Source of the DNA: Sabulicella rubraurantiaca
Lineage (GTDB): Bacteria > Pseudomonadota > Alphaproteobacteria > Acetobacterales > Acetobacteraceae
Assembly: GCF_017355885.1 (NCBI RefSeq)
Contig: NZ_JAFEUU010000002.1
Span: 434,001-498,000 of the forward strand
DNA: 64,000 bases
Direction: 5' to 3'
Shown: piece after piece, positions 38,718-46,653 of the stretch
Layout: every line of letters begins with the position of its first letter
Numbering within the stretch: position 1 is the stretch's first letter
The notes under the pieces: generated by a model
What the model saw: the letters and a program-made list of their open reading frames with translations, nothing else
Databases searched by the model: none
Told to the model about the DNA's origin: nothing
Translations under genes and position numbers: made by a program

Positions 38718-39107
38718 ATGAAACTGCGTCCCTTCCTCCTCGCTGCCTTCGGGCTTGGCCTTCTTGGCGCGAACCCGGCTTTCGCGCAGGGCGAGACACT
38801 GCGGCTGTGCATCGTCAACAACACCAACGTGTCCCTCCAGGCGGATTTCCGCTTCCAGCCGCCACGCCCCGGCCAGGACGTCGCCACGGGCTGGACGCGG
38901 AACGTGGTACAGGACGCCATCGCCGCCGGGCAGCAGCGCTGCCTGAACGTGGTGCCGGGCAGCCGGGCGGCGCTCTCCGTGTCGGCCCTGCTGCCAACGG
39001 GACCGAGCCGCGTCTGCCGCCGCGAATGGACGCAGTTCTCCGGCAACCAGAGCTACACGGCGCGCGGGAATGCCGGAGGCATCACCTGCATCGAGTCCTG
39101 GTCCTGA
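38718..39107 (+). CDS. small exported hypothetical protein with four cysteines
   Basis: A 129-residue protein with a clear Sec signal peptide (LRPFLLAAFGLGLLGANPAFA, cleavage after AFA). The mature chain is about 106 residues with four cysteines (C31, C75, and one each in RVCRRE and GITCIES near the C-terminus), an even number that would allow two disulfides in the periplasm. I recognise no family. The LCIVNNTNVSLQADF start suggests a beta-sandwich of a kind seen in small secreted proteins, but this is only an impression. A strong hairpin follows at 39132-39178. Confidence 0.65.
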   Translation: MKLRPFLLAAFGLGLLGANPAFAQGETLRLCIVNNTNVSLQADFRFQPPRPGQDVATGWTRNVVQDAIAAGQQRCLNVVPGSRAALSVSALLPTGPSRVCRREWTQFSGNQSYTARGNAGGITCIESWS

Positions 39108-39131
39108 CAGGATAGACGCCTCCAAAGGGGC

Positions 39132-39178
39132 CGCGGAGCATGGGGGGTTTCACGAAACCCGCCGCCCCGGGCTCCGCG
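39132..39178. other. nested hairpin between the small exported protein and an SDR gene
   Basis: CGCGGAGC (39132-39139) pairs perfectly with GCTCCGCG (39171-39178). Inside, GGGTTT and AAACCC flank a CACG tetraloop, giving a two-storey stem of about 47 bases. There is no T-tract, so it is not a standard intrinsic terminator. It ends just before the GGGGG ribosome-binding stretch of the SDR gene (start 39189). It could stop transcription from upstream by another mechanism, protect an mRNA end, or modulate SDR translation. Confidence 0.5.
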
Positions 39179-39188
39179 TTGGGGGCGC

Positions 39189-40052
39189 ATGGCCAAAGAA
39201 CTCCAACCCCCGCAGAAGCAGGACCATCAGCCCGGCAGCGAAGCGGAGATGACGCCCCAGCCGCGCTCTTTCATGGAGGGCTGGAAACCTGCCGGGAAGC
39301 TGAAGGGCAAGCGCGCCATCGTGACGGGCGGCGATTCCGGCATCGGGCGTGCGGTCGCCATCGGCTTCGCCAAGGAAGGCGCCGATGTGGTCATCCTCTA
39401 CAAGGATGAGGAGGAGGACGCGCAGGAAACGGTGCGGCGCATCGAGGCGGAGGGGCGCAAGGCGCTGGCCATCGCCGGCGACGTGGGCGACCCGGAATTC
39501 TGTCAGCAGGCAGTGACGAAGGCGAAATCGCACCTGGATGGCTTGATCGACATCCTGGTGAACAACGCGGCCGAGCAGCACGAAACCAAGGACTTCACCG
39601 AGATCCCGACCGAGCAGGTGGAGCGCACCTTCCGCACCAACATCTTCGGCTACATCTGGATGATCCGCTCCGCCTTGCCGCACATACCGGCCGGGGGAAG
39701 CATCATCAACACCACCTCCATCACCGCCTATCGCGGCAGCCCGGAACTGCCGGACTACGCCGCCACCAAGGGCGCGATCGTGGCCCTGACCCGCTCCCTG
39801 TCGCAGAAGCTGTGGAAGGACCGGAAGATCCGGGTGAACGCTGTCGCCCCCGGCCCGATCTGGACGCCGCTCATCCCCGCCTCCTTCGACGAGCAGCGGA
39901 CGGCGAGCCATGGCAGCAGCGCCCCCATGGAGCGCGCCGGCCAGCCGGACGAGGTGGCGCCCTCCTACATCTTCCTGGCCAGCGAGGCGGACAGCTCCTA
40001 CATCAACGGCCAGGTGCTGCACCCGAACGGGGGCACGGTCATCAACGGGTGA
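39189..40052 (+). CDS. SDR family oxidoreductase (GSP39/YghA-like group)
   Basis: A 287-residue short-chain dehydrogenase with an N-terminal extension of about 35 residues (PPQKQDHQPGSEAEMTPQPR), as in the YghA/GSP39 stress-related group. Motifs: TGGDSGIGRA cofactor loop, NNAAE, catalytic Ser in NTTSITAYRGS, YAATK (Tyr and Lys) and VNAVAPGPIWTPL. Probably NAD(P)-dependent; the substrate is unknown. ATG 39189 follows a GGGGG ribosome-binding stretch. Proteins of this group are often induced by general or osmotic stress (family knowledge, not shown here). Confidence 0.9.
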   Translation: MAKELQPPQKQDHQPGSEAEMTPQPRSFMEGWKPAGKLKGKRAIVTGGDSGIGRAVAIGFAKEGADVVILYKDEEEDAQETVRRIEAEGRKALAIAGDVGDPEFCQQAVTKAKSHLDGLIDILVNNAAEQHETKDFTEIPTEQVERTFRTNIFGYIWMIRSALPHIPAGGSIINTTSITAYRGSPELPDYAATKGAIVALTRSLSQKLWKDRKIRVNAVAPGPIWTPLIPASFDEQRTASHGSSAPMERAGQPDEVAPSYIFLASEADSSYINGQVLHPNGGTVING

Positions 40053-40110
40053 TGGCGGGTATTCCGTCCCGTCACTTCCGCTGAGGGCAGGGCTTCCGCA
40101 TATCCTTGCC

Positions 40111-41145
40111 ATGGCTGCCATCGCCCTGTCCCGGCTCTCCAAGCGTTTCGCCCCCGGCGCGCCCCCCGCGCTGGAGGAGGTTTCGCTCGACATCGCCCCT
40201 GGCGAGGTGTTCGGCATCGTCGGTCGTTCCGGCGCCGGGAAGTCCACCCTCATCCGCTGCGTGAACCTGCTGGAGCGGCCGGATTCCGGCCGGGTCGAGG
40301 TGCTGGGCCAGGATCTGATGGCCCTGGACGAGCCGGCCTTGCGCGCGGCGCGGCGCGGGATGGGCATGGTGTTCCAACACTTCAACCTCCATGCCCGCCG
40401 CACCGTGGCCGAGAACGTCGCCTTCCCGCTGGAAGTGGCGGGCATGGCGCGGGCGGAGCGGGAGCGGCGCGTGGCTGAACTCCTGCCGCTGGTGGGGCTG
40501 GAGGCCAAGCGCGACGCCTATCCGGCGCAGCTATCCGGCGGGCAGAAGCAGCGCGTGGGCATTGCCCGGGCGCTGGCCAGCGGCCCGCGCATCCTGCTTT
40601 GCGACGAGGCGACCAGCGCCCTCGACCCCGAGACGACCGCCGAGATCCTGGCGCTGATCCGCGACCTGCGGGCGCGGCTCGACCTCACCGTGCTGCTCAT
40701 CACCCATGAGATGGCGGTGGTGAAGTCGGTCTGCGACCGTGTGGCGGTGATGGAGGCAGGACGCGTGATCGAGGAAGGCCCGGTCTTCGGCGTCTTCACC
40801 CGGCCGCGCCAGCCCACTACGCGCCGCTTCGTGGCCGAGGTGATCGGCCATTCCGTCCCGCCCGGCACTCTCTCCCGCCTGCCGCAGCCCAATCCCGGCG
40901 AGGCGCGGCGCCTCGTGCAGGTGCTCTTCGCCGGGCCCAACTCCACCCGCGCGGTGGTGAGCGAGGCCAGCCGTGACTTCGGCGTGGACATGAACATCGT
41001 CAGTGGCCGCGTGGACGAGATCGCGGGCGAGCCCTTCGGCGTCATGGCCCTCGCCGCCTATGGCGCGCCGGACAAGCTGGAAGGCGCGCTGGGCTGGATG
41101 CGCTCCCTCGGCCTCCACGTCACCGAGCTGGGAGAAGCGGCATGA
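40111..41145 (+). CDS. metN: methionine ABC transporter ATP-binding protein
   Basis: A 344-residue ABC ATPase. Walker A GRSGAGKST (residues 38-46), the Q-loop MVFQHFNL, signature LSGGQKQRVGIARAL, Walker B ILLCDEATSALDP and switch His in LLITHEM are all present. The C-terminal NIL domain (about 265-340, beginning LVQVLFAGPNS) is specific to MetN and senses intracellular methionine. It overlaps metI (ATGA) and is followed by metQ, which together form a D/L-methionine importer. A TATCCT hexamer just before the ATG is a possible -10 element. Confidence 0.95.
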   Translation: MAAIALSRLSKRFAPGAPPALEEVSLDIAPGEVFGIVGRSGAGKSTLIRCVNLLERPDSGRVEVLGQDLMALDEPALRAARRGMGMVFQHFNLHARRTVAENVAFPLEVAGMARAERERRVAELLPLVGLEAKRDAYPAQLSGGQKQRVGIARALASGPRILLCDEATSALDPETTAEILALIRDLRARLDLTVLLITHEMAVVKSVCDRVAVMEAGRVIEEGPVFGVFTRPRQPTTRRFVAEVIGHSVPPGTLSRLPQPNPGEARRLVQVLFAGPNSTRAVVSEASRDFGVDMNIVSGRVDEIAGEPFGVMALAAYGAPDKLEGALGWMRSLGLHVTELGEAA

Positions 41146-41804
41146 ACTGGCTGACCCCCGCCATGGTGGACCTCCTCGTCGAGGGATTCTGGGAGACGCT
41201 GGTGATGGTCGGCATCTCCGCCGCTATCGCCGTCGCGCTTGGTCTGCCGCTGGCGCTGCTGCTCCACGCCACCGGGCCGGGCGGGCTGTCGCCGCGGCCC
41301 TGGATGAACCGGCCGCTCGGCCTGCTGGTCAATGCGGTGCGCTCCACCCCCTTCATCATCCTGATGGTGGCGATCGTGCCCTTCACCCGCCTCGTCGCCG
41401 GGACCTCCATCGGCACAGGGGCGGCGGTGGTGCCGCTGGCCCTGGCCGCCACCGCCTTCCTGGCGCGGCTTTTCGAGAACGCGCTGCGCGAGGTGGACCG
41501 AGGCGTGATCGAGGCGGCGCGCGCCATGGGCGCGACCCGGATGCAGATCGTCACCAAGGTGCTGGTGCCGGAGGCCCTGCCGGGGCTGATCGCCGCCACC
41601 ACCGTGGCCCTCGTCTCGCTGGTCGGCTTCTCGGCCATGGCGGGGGCGGTCGGGGGCGGCGGGCTCGGCGACCTGGGCATCCGCTTCGGCTACCAGCGCT
41701 TCATGCCCGAGGTGATGCTCACCGTCGTGCTCGTGCTGATCCTGTTCGTGCAGGGCCTGCAATCCCTGGGGGATTGGCTGGTCCGCCGGCTTTCGCGTCG
41801 CTGA
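41142..41804 (+). CDS. metI: methionine ABC transporter permease
   Basis: A 220-residue inner-membrane permease with about five hydrophobic helices. RSTPFIILMVAIVPFTRLVAGTSIG and the EAA loop VIEAARAMGATRMQIVTKVLVPEALPGL, which docks onto MetN, are diagnostic of MetI. The start ATG overlaps the metN stop as ATGA, so the two subunits are translationally coupled. Confidence 0.96.
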   Translation: MNWLTPAMVDLLVEGFWETLVMVGISAAIAVALGLPLALLLHATGPGGLSPRPWMNRPLGLLVNAVRSTPFIILMVAIVPFTRLVAGTSIGTGAAVVPLALAATAFLARLFENALREVDRGVIEAARAMGATRMQIVTKVLVPEALPGLIAATTVALVSLVGFSAMAGAVGGGGLGDLGIRFGYQRFMPEVMLTVVLVLILFVQGLQSLGDWLVRRLSRR

Positions 41805-41824
41805 ACCCACAAGGAAACACCCCC

Positions 41825-42628
41825 ATGACCGCTCGCCGTCCCCTCCTGCTCGCGGGCCTTGCCCTGCCCTTCGCAGCGGCCGCCCAGTCCCCCGCCATCG
41901 GCACACAGGGGCGCCCGCTGCGCATCGGCGTCACCGCCGGGCCACACGCGCAGATCATGGAGAAGGTGCGCGAGGTGGCGGGGCGCGACGGGCTCGTGCT
42001 GCGCATCACCGAGTTCAGTGACTACATCCAGCCCAACGCAGCGCTGGCCGCGGGCGACCTGGACGCCAATTCCTACCAGCACCAGCCCTTCCTCGATCAG
42101 CAGGTGCGCGACCGCCGCCTGCCGCTGGTTGCCGTGGCTCGCACCGTCATCTTCCCGATGGGCGTGTATTCGCGCCGCCATCGCCGCTTGGCCGACATCC
42201 CGCAGGGCGGCCGCGTCGCCATCCCCAACGATCCCACCAATGGCGGCCGGGCCCTGGTGCTGCTCGCCTCAAACGGCGCCTTCCGCCTGCGCGGCGAGGG
42301 GGATTTCCGCTCCACCGTCGCCGACATCACGGAGAACCCGAAGCGCATCCGCGTCGTGGAGCTTGAAGCGGCCCAGCTGCCCCGCGCGCTGGACGAGGTG
42401 GAGGCCGCAGCGATCAACAGCAACTTCGCCATCCAGGCGGGGCTGAACCCGGTGCGCGACGCCATCGCCATCGAGGGCGCGGACAACCCTTACAGCAACC
42501 TGATCGCCGTGCGGCAGGCGGATCGCGAGGCGGAGTGGGTGCGCCGCCTCGTCGCCGCCTATCACTCGGCGGAAGTGAAGGAGTTCGTCACCGCCACCTT
42601 CCAGGGCGCGGTGGTGCCAGCCTTCTGA
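41825..42628 (+). CDS. metQ: methionine ABC transporter substrate-binding protein (MetQ/NlpA family)
   Basis: A 267-residue periplasmic receptor. A signal peptide (RRPLLLAGLALPFAAAAQ) precedes the NlpA-family mature domain with LRIGVTAGPHAQIMEKV, DYIQPNAALAAGDLDANSYQH, and NSNFAIQAGLNP. No lipobox cysteine follows the signal, unlike enterobacterial MetQ, so this copy is probably soluble in the periplasm. It completes the metN-metI-metQ importer, 20 bases behind metI with AAGGAA as a ribosome-binding site. Confidence 0.93.
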   Translation: MTARRPLLLAGLALPFAAAAQSPAIGTQGRPLRIGVTAGPHAQIMEKVREVAGRDGLVLRITEFSDYIQPNAALAAGDLDANSYQHQPFLDQQVRDRRLPLVAVARTVIFPMGVYSRRHRRLADIPQGGRVAIPNDPTNGGRALVLLASNGAFRLRGEGDFRSTVADITENPKRIRVVELEAAQLPRALDEVEAAAINSNFAIQAGLNPVRDAIAIEGADNPYSNLIAVRQADREAEWVRRLVAAYHSAEVKEFVTATFQGAVVPAF

Positions 42629-42698
42629 GGCCGCGCGGGCGTTGCCATTCCGCATCGACCATGGCCCAATCCGGCCAAGTCGAAGGAATAGAAACGCC

Positions 42699-43493
42699 AT
42701 GGAACGTCGCACGATGCTGGCCGCCGGGGCACTCGCCCTTGCGGCCACCCCTTCCCTCGCCCAGCAGCAGGCCGCCACGCCCAAGACCTATGTGCTGGTG
42801 CATGGCGCATGGGGCGGCGGCTGGATCTGGAAGCACACGGCCGAAGGGCTGCGCGCCAAGGGCCATCGCGTCTTCACCCCCACCCAGACCGGGCTGGGCG
42901 AGCGCAAGCACCTCATGGCGCGCTCCATCACCATCGACACCTTCGTGGAGGACATCGCCGCCGTCCTGCTTGCGGAGGACCTGCGCGACGTGATCCTGGT
43001 CGGCCATTCCTTTGGCGGCTTCGCCGTCACCGGGGTGGCGGACCGCATGCCCGACCGCATTCGGCACCTGGTCTATCTGGACGCGCTGCTGCCGGAGAAT
43101 GGCGACACCGCCTTCGCCGTGCTGCCGCCCGGCATTGAGGAGGCGCGCCGCCGCACCGTGGCCGAGCAGGGTGGCGGCGTCGCCCTTCCCGTCCCTCCGC
43201 TTTCCGCCTTTCCCTTGCCCGATGACGTGCGCGCCTGGTTCGGCCGGCAGCTCGCGCCGCATCCCTTCGGCACCTACGACACGCCGCTCCGGCTGAAGGC
43301 GCCGCCGGGCGCCGGCCGGCCCGTCACCTACGTCTCCTACACCAACCCGCCCCTCGCCTCGATCGAGCCGAGCCGGGTGCGGGCACGGGCCAAGCAGGCG
43401 CAGGGCTGGCGCTTCATGGAGATGGACGTGCCGCACGACGCCCAGGCCGCGGTGCCCGAGCGGATCATCGCCCTGCTGGACGGCATCAACTAG
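42699..43493 (+). CDS. exported alpha/beta hydrolase
   Basis: A 264-residue alpha/beta hydrolase of the EstC/salicylate-esterase-like group. A signal peptide (RRTMLAAGALALAATPSLA) is followed by YVLVHGAWGGGWIW (oxyanion loop), TQTGLGERKHL, and the nucleophile elbow VGHSFGG. The catalytic histidine is probably in MDVPHDAQ near the C-terminus, and LDALLPENGD is typical of the group. The substrate is unknown. It follows metQ by 70 bases with no clear terminator and precedes the aldolase gene by 32 bases. Confidence 0.85.
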   Translation: MERRTMLAAGALALAATPSLAQQQAATPKTYVLVHGAWGGGWIWKHTAEGLRAKGHRVFTPTQTGLGERKHLMARSITIDTFVEDIAAVLLAEDLRDVILVGHSFGGFAVTGVADRMPDRIRHLVYLDALLPENGDTAFAVLPPGIEEARRRTVAEQGGGVALPVPPLSAFPLPDDVRAWFGRQLAPHPFGTYDTPLRLKAPPGAGRPVTYVSYTNPPLASIEPSRVRARAKQAQGWRFMEMDVPHDAQAAVPERIIALLDGIN

Positions 43494-43525
43494 CGACCGC
43501 TGGCCCTTCAAGGGAGAAATCGGGG

Positions 43526-44302
43526 ATGCCCCATGCCACCTGGCGCCAGCGCCTGCTCGCGCCCGGCCTGAAGCTCGGCCTCTTTGCCATGGAGTTCGCG
43601 ACGCCTGGCCTGCCACTGATCGTGCGGCAAGCCGGAGCGGATTTCATGGTGCTCGACATGGAGCATTCGGGCTTCGGCTTCGAGACGGTGAAGACGGTTT
43701 GCGTGGGCGGAAGGGCCGCCGACCTGCCCGTCATCGTCCGTGTCGCGCATCGCCATCCGAATGAGGTGTCGCGCGCCCTGGACATGGGGGCGGACGGGCT
43801 GATGGCGCCCCTCGTCTCCTCCGCTGCCGAGGCGCGGGACTTCGTCGCCTGGGCCACCTATCCGCCATCGGGCGGCACGCGCGGCGCGGCGATGGGCATC
43901 GCGCATGACGGCTACCGCCCCGGCCCCGCCGTCGTGAAGATGGCGGAGGCGGATGCGCGCAAGGCCATCATCATCCAAATCGAGACGCGCGCGGGCGCGG
44001 AGGATGCGGACGCCATCGCGGCCGTGGAGGGGGTGGATTGCCTCTGGATCGGCCACAACGACCTGTCCTGCTCGCTCGGAATTCCCGGCCAGTTCGACCA
44101 CCCCGATTTCCACGCGGTCGAAGCGCGGGTGCGCGAGGCGGCGAAGCGGCACGGCAAGGCCTTTGGCCGTCTCGCCACCTCGGCCGGTGAGGCGAAGGCG
44201 CTGGCGGCGCGCGGCTACGACACGCTGGGCCTGTGTTCCGACATCATGGCGCTGCACTCGCGCATCGCGGAGGGCGTGTCGCTGGTGCGTGAGGGCGGCT
44301 AG
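43526..44302 (+). CDS. HpcH/HpaI aldolase/citrate lyase family protein
   Basis: A 258-residue TIM-barrel lyase. Landmarks: FMVLDMEHSGFGFETV, VRVAHRHPNEVSRALDMGADGLMAPLV (metal-binding region of class II pyruvate aldolases), IIQIETRAGAEDADAI with the metal-ligand Glu, and VDCLWIGHNDLSCSLG. Such enzymes cleave 2-keto-3-deoxy or 4-hydroxy-2-keto acids to pyruvate and an aldehyde. It sits at the edge of the catabolic island and could act on a product made there (inference). The tail overlaps an inverted repeat at 44301. Confidence 0.88.
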   Translation: MPHATWRQRLLAPGLKLGLFAMEFATPGLPLIVRQAGADFMVLDMEHSGFGFETVKTVCVGGRAADLPVIVRVAHRHPNEVSRALDMGADGLMAPLVSSAAEARDFVAWATYPPSGGTRGAAMGIAHDGYRPGPAVVKMAEADARKAIIIQIETRAGAEDADAIAAVEGVDCLWIGHNDLSCSLGIPGQFDHPDFHAVEARVREAAKRHGKAFGRLATSAGEAKALAARGYDTLGLCSDIMALHSRIAEGVSLVREGG

Positions 44303-44348
44303 CGCATTCCAAGCCGAGCGGGATCGCCCGGCGGCTCGGGAATGCGCT
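44301..44348. terminator. inverted repeat between convergent genes, possible bidirectional terminator
   Basis: AGCGCATTCC (44301-44310) and its exact reverse complement GGAATGCGCT (44339-44348) flank an inner CCGAGC/GCTCGG pair (44314-44319, 44334-44339). The repeat lies between the convergent aldolase (ends 44302) and HdrB-like gene (ends 44361). No T-run follows on either strand, so if it terminates transcription it is not of the classic type. It could also be one copy of a dispersed intergenic palindrome. Confidence 0.45.
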
Positions 44349-44360
44349 TAAGCACTGGAT

Positions 44361-45185
44361 CTACCGCGGGCGGGTGAGTTCCGGCAGGGCGAGGCGCTTC
44401 ACCGCCTCCTCCCCGGCCGCCGCCATGCGCGCGGGGCCGATCGCCGCAGTCGGGTCCTCGGCGTTGCGCCATTCCTTGTATTCGTCGCGGTAGTCCCAGC
44501 CCGCGCCCTCGGCCAGCAGGTGGACCCAGTTCACGACGCGGATGCCATGGTCGCGCTCCAGCGCCACCATCTCGCGGTGACAGGAATGGAAGATGGTCAC
44601 GATGGTGTCCGCCCCCGCTTCCCGCGCCGCCGCCAGCAGCCGCGCCTTGTGGGCGGGCAGCGCACCCGGCACGTTGGCCAAGCCGAAGCACATGTAGGAC
44701 GCGCCGCGATACGGGTGGTCCAGCATCTCCACCCCGGGCACGAGGCGCAGCAACTCCGGAATCAGCGTGTTCACGTCCACGCGATCGCCGAAGCCCACAT
44801 GCGCATCCAGCAACACCCGCGCCGGGATGTGCTGCGTCATCAGCTTCGCCAGCGCGCCGCGGCCTTCGTGCAGCGCCTCGCAGAGATGTGCGTGGCGGAA
44901 ACCCTGGCCCTTCACCGGGGCCATGAAATCCTCGAGGTTCATGTGGCAAGAGGGGCACCAGGTCATCACCCGCTCCGCCTCACGCGCCGCGAACCCATCC
45001 ATGGTGCGCGCGGCCATCGCCTCGTTGATGCGGGGCTCGCTCTCCTTGGGGCTGCCGCAGCAGGCGCCCGGCCCGCCGACGGGTTGCGCCGGCGTGCCGA
45101 CGCATTCCAGCAGCCGTTCCGACAGGCGGATGATCTCCGCATGGCGGGTCATGTTGCAGCCGTACCAGAACAGGTTCACAGCCAT
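44361..45185 (-). CDS. HdrB/LutA-like CCG-domain iron-sulfur protein
   Basis: A 274-residue protein with two cysteine-rich CCG-type domains, as in heterodisulfide reductase HdrB, GlpC and LutA. The first is complete: FWYGCNMTRH, GACCGSPKES and WCPSCHMN. The second is degenerate: YMCFGLAN replaces the CCG triplet, although FHSCHREM remains. Such proteins hold a special 4Fe-4S centre and pass electrons between a dehydrogenase and the quinone pool or disulfides. ATG 45185 overlaps the HdrC-like gene by 10 bases. No HdrA or flavoprotein partner is adjacent, so the electron donor is unknown. Confidence 0.82.
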   Translation of the reverse strand: MAVNLFWYGCNMTRHAEIIRLSERLLECVGTPAQPVGGPGACCGSPKESEPRINEAMAARTMDGFAAREAERVMTWCPSCHMNLEDFMAPVKGQGFRHAHLCEALHEGRGALAKLMTQHIPARVLLDAHVGFGDRVDVNTLIPELLRLVPGVEMLDHPYRGASYMCFGLANVPGALPAHKARLLAAAREAGADTIVTIFHSCHREMVALERDHGIRVVNWVHLLAEGAGWDYRDEYKEWRNAEDPTAAIGPARMAAAGEEAVKRLALPELTRPR

Positions 45186-45571
45186 CGCGCCTGCTCCTCC
45201 TCCGTCATGGTCAGCCGCGCGAAGGCCTTGACCCGGGCCATCGCGTCGCGCGCGTCGCGCTTGGGCAGGGCGCCCGTCTCGTTGGCCCGCCACTTGGCGA
45301 GGCGCAGCATCAGCATCGGGTTCACCGCCTCCGGGCAGGCGGCGTTGCAGGAGCCGGAGCGGGTGCAGGCGGCGACCCAGGCGCGCGAGGCCTCGTCGCC
45401 CGGCCCGCCATTGAGCAGGTCCAGCACGCCCTCCACCACGGCGCCGCCCTGGGCGCCCTCGGCGCCCGGCGCGAATGGCACCATGGGGCAGGCGGCGAAG
45501 CAGGCGCCGCAACGCAGGCAGGCGGCGGTGATGCGCGCCGTCTCCGCCTCGCGCAGCGCCGAGAGGCTCAC
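45176..45571 (-). CDS. HdrC-like 4Fe-4S ferredoxin protein
   Basis: A 131-residue ferredoxin-like protein with two iron-sulfur motifs. The first, CLRCGACFAACP, is a complete C-x2-C-x2-C-x3-CP cluster. The second, CTRSGSCNAACP, has serine where the second cysteine would be, so it has only three canonical ligands. The partner HdrB-like gene overlaps its end. I prefer GTG 45571, which overlaps the D-threonine-aldolase-family stop as GTGA, in line with the neighbouring gene junctions; ATG 45592 would add seven residues. It presumably feeds electrons between the HdrB-like subunit and an unidentified dehydrogenase. Confidence 0.8.
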   Translation of the reverse strand: MSLSALREAETARITAACLRCGACFAACPMVPFAPGAEGAQGGAVVEGVLDLLNGGPGDEASRAWVAACTRSGSCNAACPEAVNPMLMLRLAKWRANETGALPKRDARDAMARVKAFARLTMTEEEQARWL

Positions 45572-46653
45572 CAGTGGTTCACCCGGTCCCATGTGGCGAT
45601 CACCTCGCGCGATCCGTCCACCACATGATAGCGGTCAAAGGCCGCCGCTGTCAGGCATGTGTGGTTGGGGGCGACGCGCAGCTTGGTGCCCACCGGCATG
45701 TCGGGCATGGGATGCGCCTCGCCGTGCTCCTGGTGGACACGGGTCAGAACCGCGTGGCCGAAGGCGCGCTTCCCATCCAGATCCAGCACGAGGCCGAACC
45801 CGTCGTCGCGCGGCGCCTTCTCGGTGGATCGGTCCTTGCTCATCGCCAGGGCGCCGCTGTCCAGCAGCAGCGCGTCCCGTGCCGGCTTGCGGCCGATGAC
45901 GCTGGCCAGCACCGTCACGGCGATCTCGCCCTCCGGATGCGTGCCGAGCTGCTCCTGGAACAGGTCGCCGAACATGTAGACGCCGGCGCGCACCTCGGTG
46001 ATGCCCTCCAGGCTCTTCGCATGCAGCGCGGTCGGGGAGGAGCCGAGCGAGACGATGCGCAGCTGGTGCCCGGCCTCGCGCAGCGCGGCGGCGGCGCGGG
46101 TGACGCCCAGCCGTTCCTCCTCCGCGATGCGGGCCATCTCCTCCAGGGAGCGGCCGCCATAGGAATGACCGGCATGGGTGAAGACGCCGGCCAGGCGCGA
46201 ACCGAGCGCTGCCGCGACCGCCTTGGCCTCCTCGGGCGGGACGCCGCCGCGCCCCTCGCCCACATCCACCTCCACCAGCGCCTCGACCGCGCCGGGATGG
46301 GCGGCGACCGCGCGCGCCGCCTCGGCATCGTCGGTGATGACCTTCACCTGCGCGCCTTCCGCGTTCAGCGCCGCGACCGCATCCAGCTTCCCCGGCGTGA
46401 TGCCCACGGCATAGATCTGGTCACGCCAGCCCGCCTTCGCGAAGTACCGCGCCTCGGCCAGGGTGGAGACGGTGATGGGGCCGCCATCCGGCGCGGCCAG
46501 CTTTGCCACCTCGATGCTCTTGGCGGTCTTGAGGTGAGGGCGCAGCACCACGCCCGGATGGCGCTCAAGCGCGCGGCGCATCATGGCAAGGTTGCGCCGG
46601 AGCACACCGAGGTCCAGCACGAGGGCGGGGGTGAGCAGGTCGTCGAGGGTCAT
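45568..46653 (-). CDS. D-threonine aldolase/D-serine dehydratase-like PLP enzyme (fold type III)
   Basis: A 361-residue fold-type III PLP enzyme of the D-TA/DSD1 family. The Schiff-base lysine is in LRPHLKTAKS near residue 42. SLGSSPTALHA, VRAGVYMFGD and the metal-binding C-terminal segment APNHTCLTAA (His and Cys ligands) are present. Family members split or dehydrate D-beta-hydroxy amino acids (D-threonine, D-serine, beta-hydroxyaspartate), using a divalent metal. It overlaps the M81 gene upstream (ATGA) and the HdrC-like gene downstream (GTGA), so the products are made together. The exact substrate is open. Confidence 0.87.
   Translation of the reverse strand: MTLDDLLTPALVLDLGVLRRNLAMMRRALERHPGVVLRPHLKTAKSIEVAKLAAPDGGPITVSTLAEARYFAKAGWRDQIYAVGITPGKLDAVAALNAEGAQVKVITDDAEAARAVAAHPGAVEALVEVDVGEGRGGVPPEEAKAVAAALGSRLAGVFTHAGHSYGGRSLEEMARIAEEERLGVTRAAAALREAGHQLRIVSLGSSPTALHAKSLEGITEVRAGVYMFGDLFQEQLGTHPEGEIAVTVLASVIGRKPARDALLLDSGALAMSKDRSTEKAPRDDGFGLVLDLDGKRAFGHAVLTRVHQEHGEAHPMPDMPVGTKLRVAPNHTCLTAAAFDRYHVVDGSREVIATWDRVNHW

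Noticed and set aside
45571-45592. ATG 45592 as the HdrC-like start
   Set aside because: It would extend 25 bases into the upstream gene; GTG 45571 gives the GTGA overlap used elsewhere. Either remains possible.
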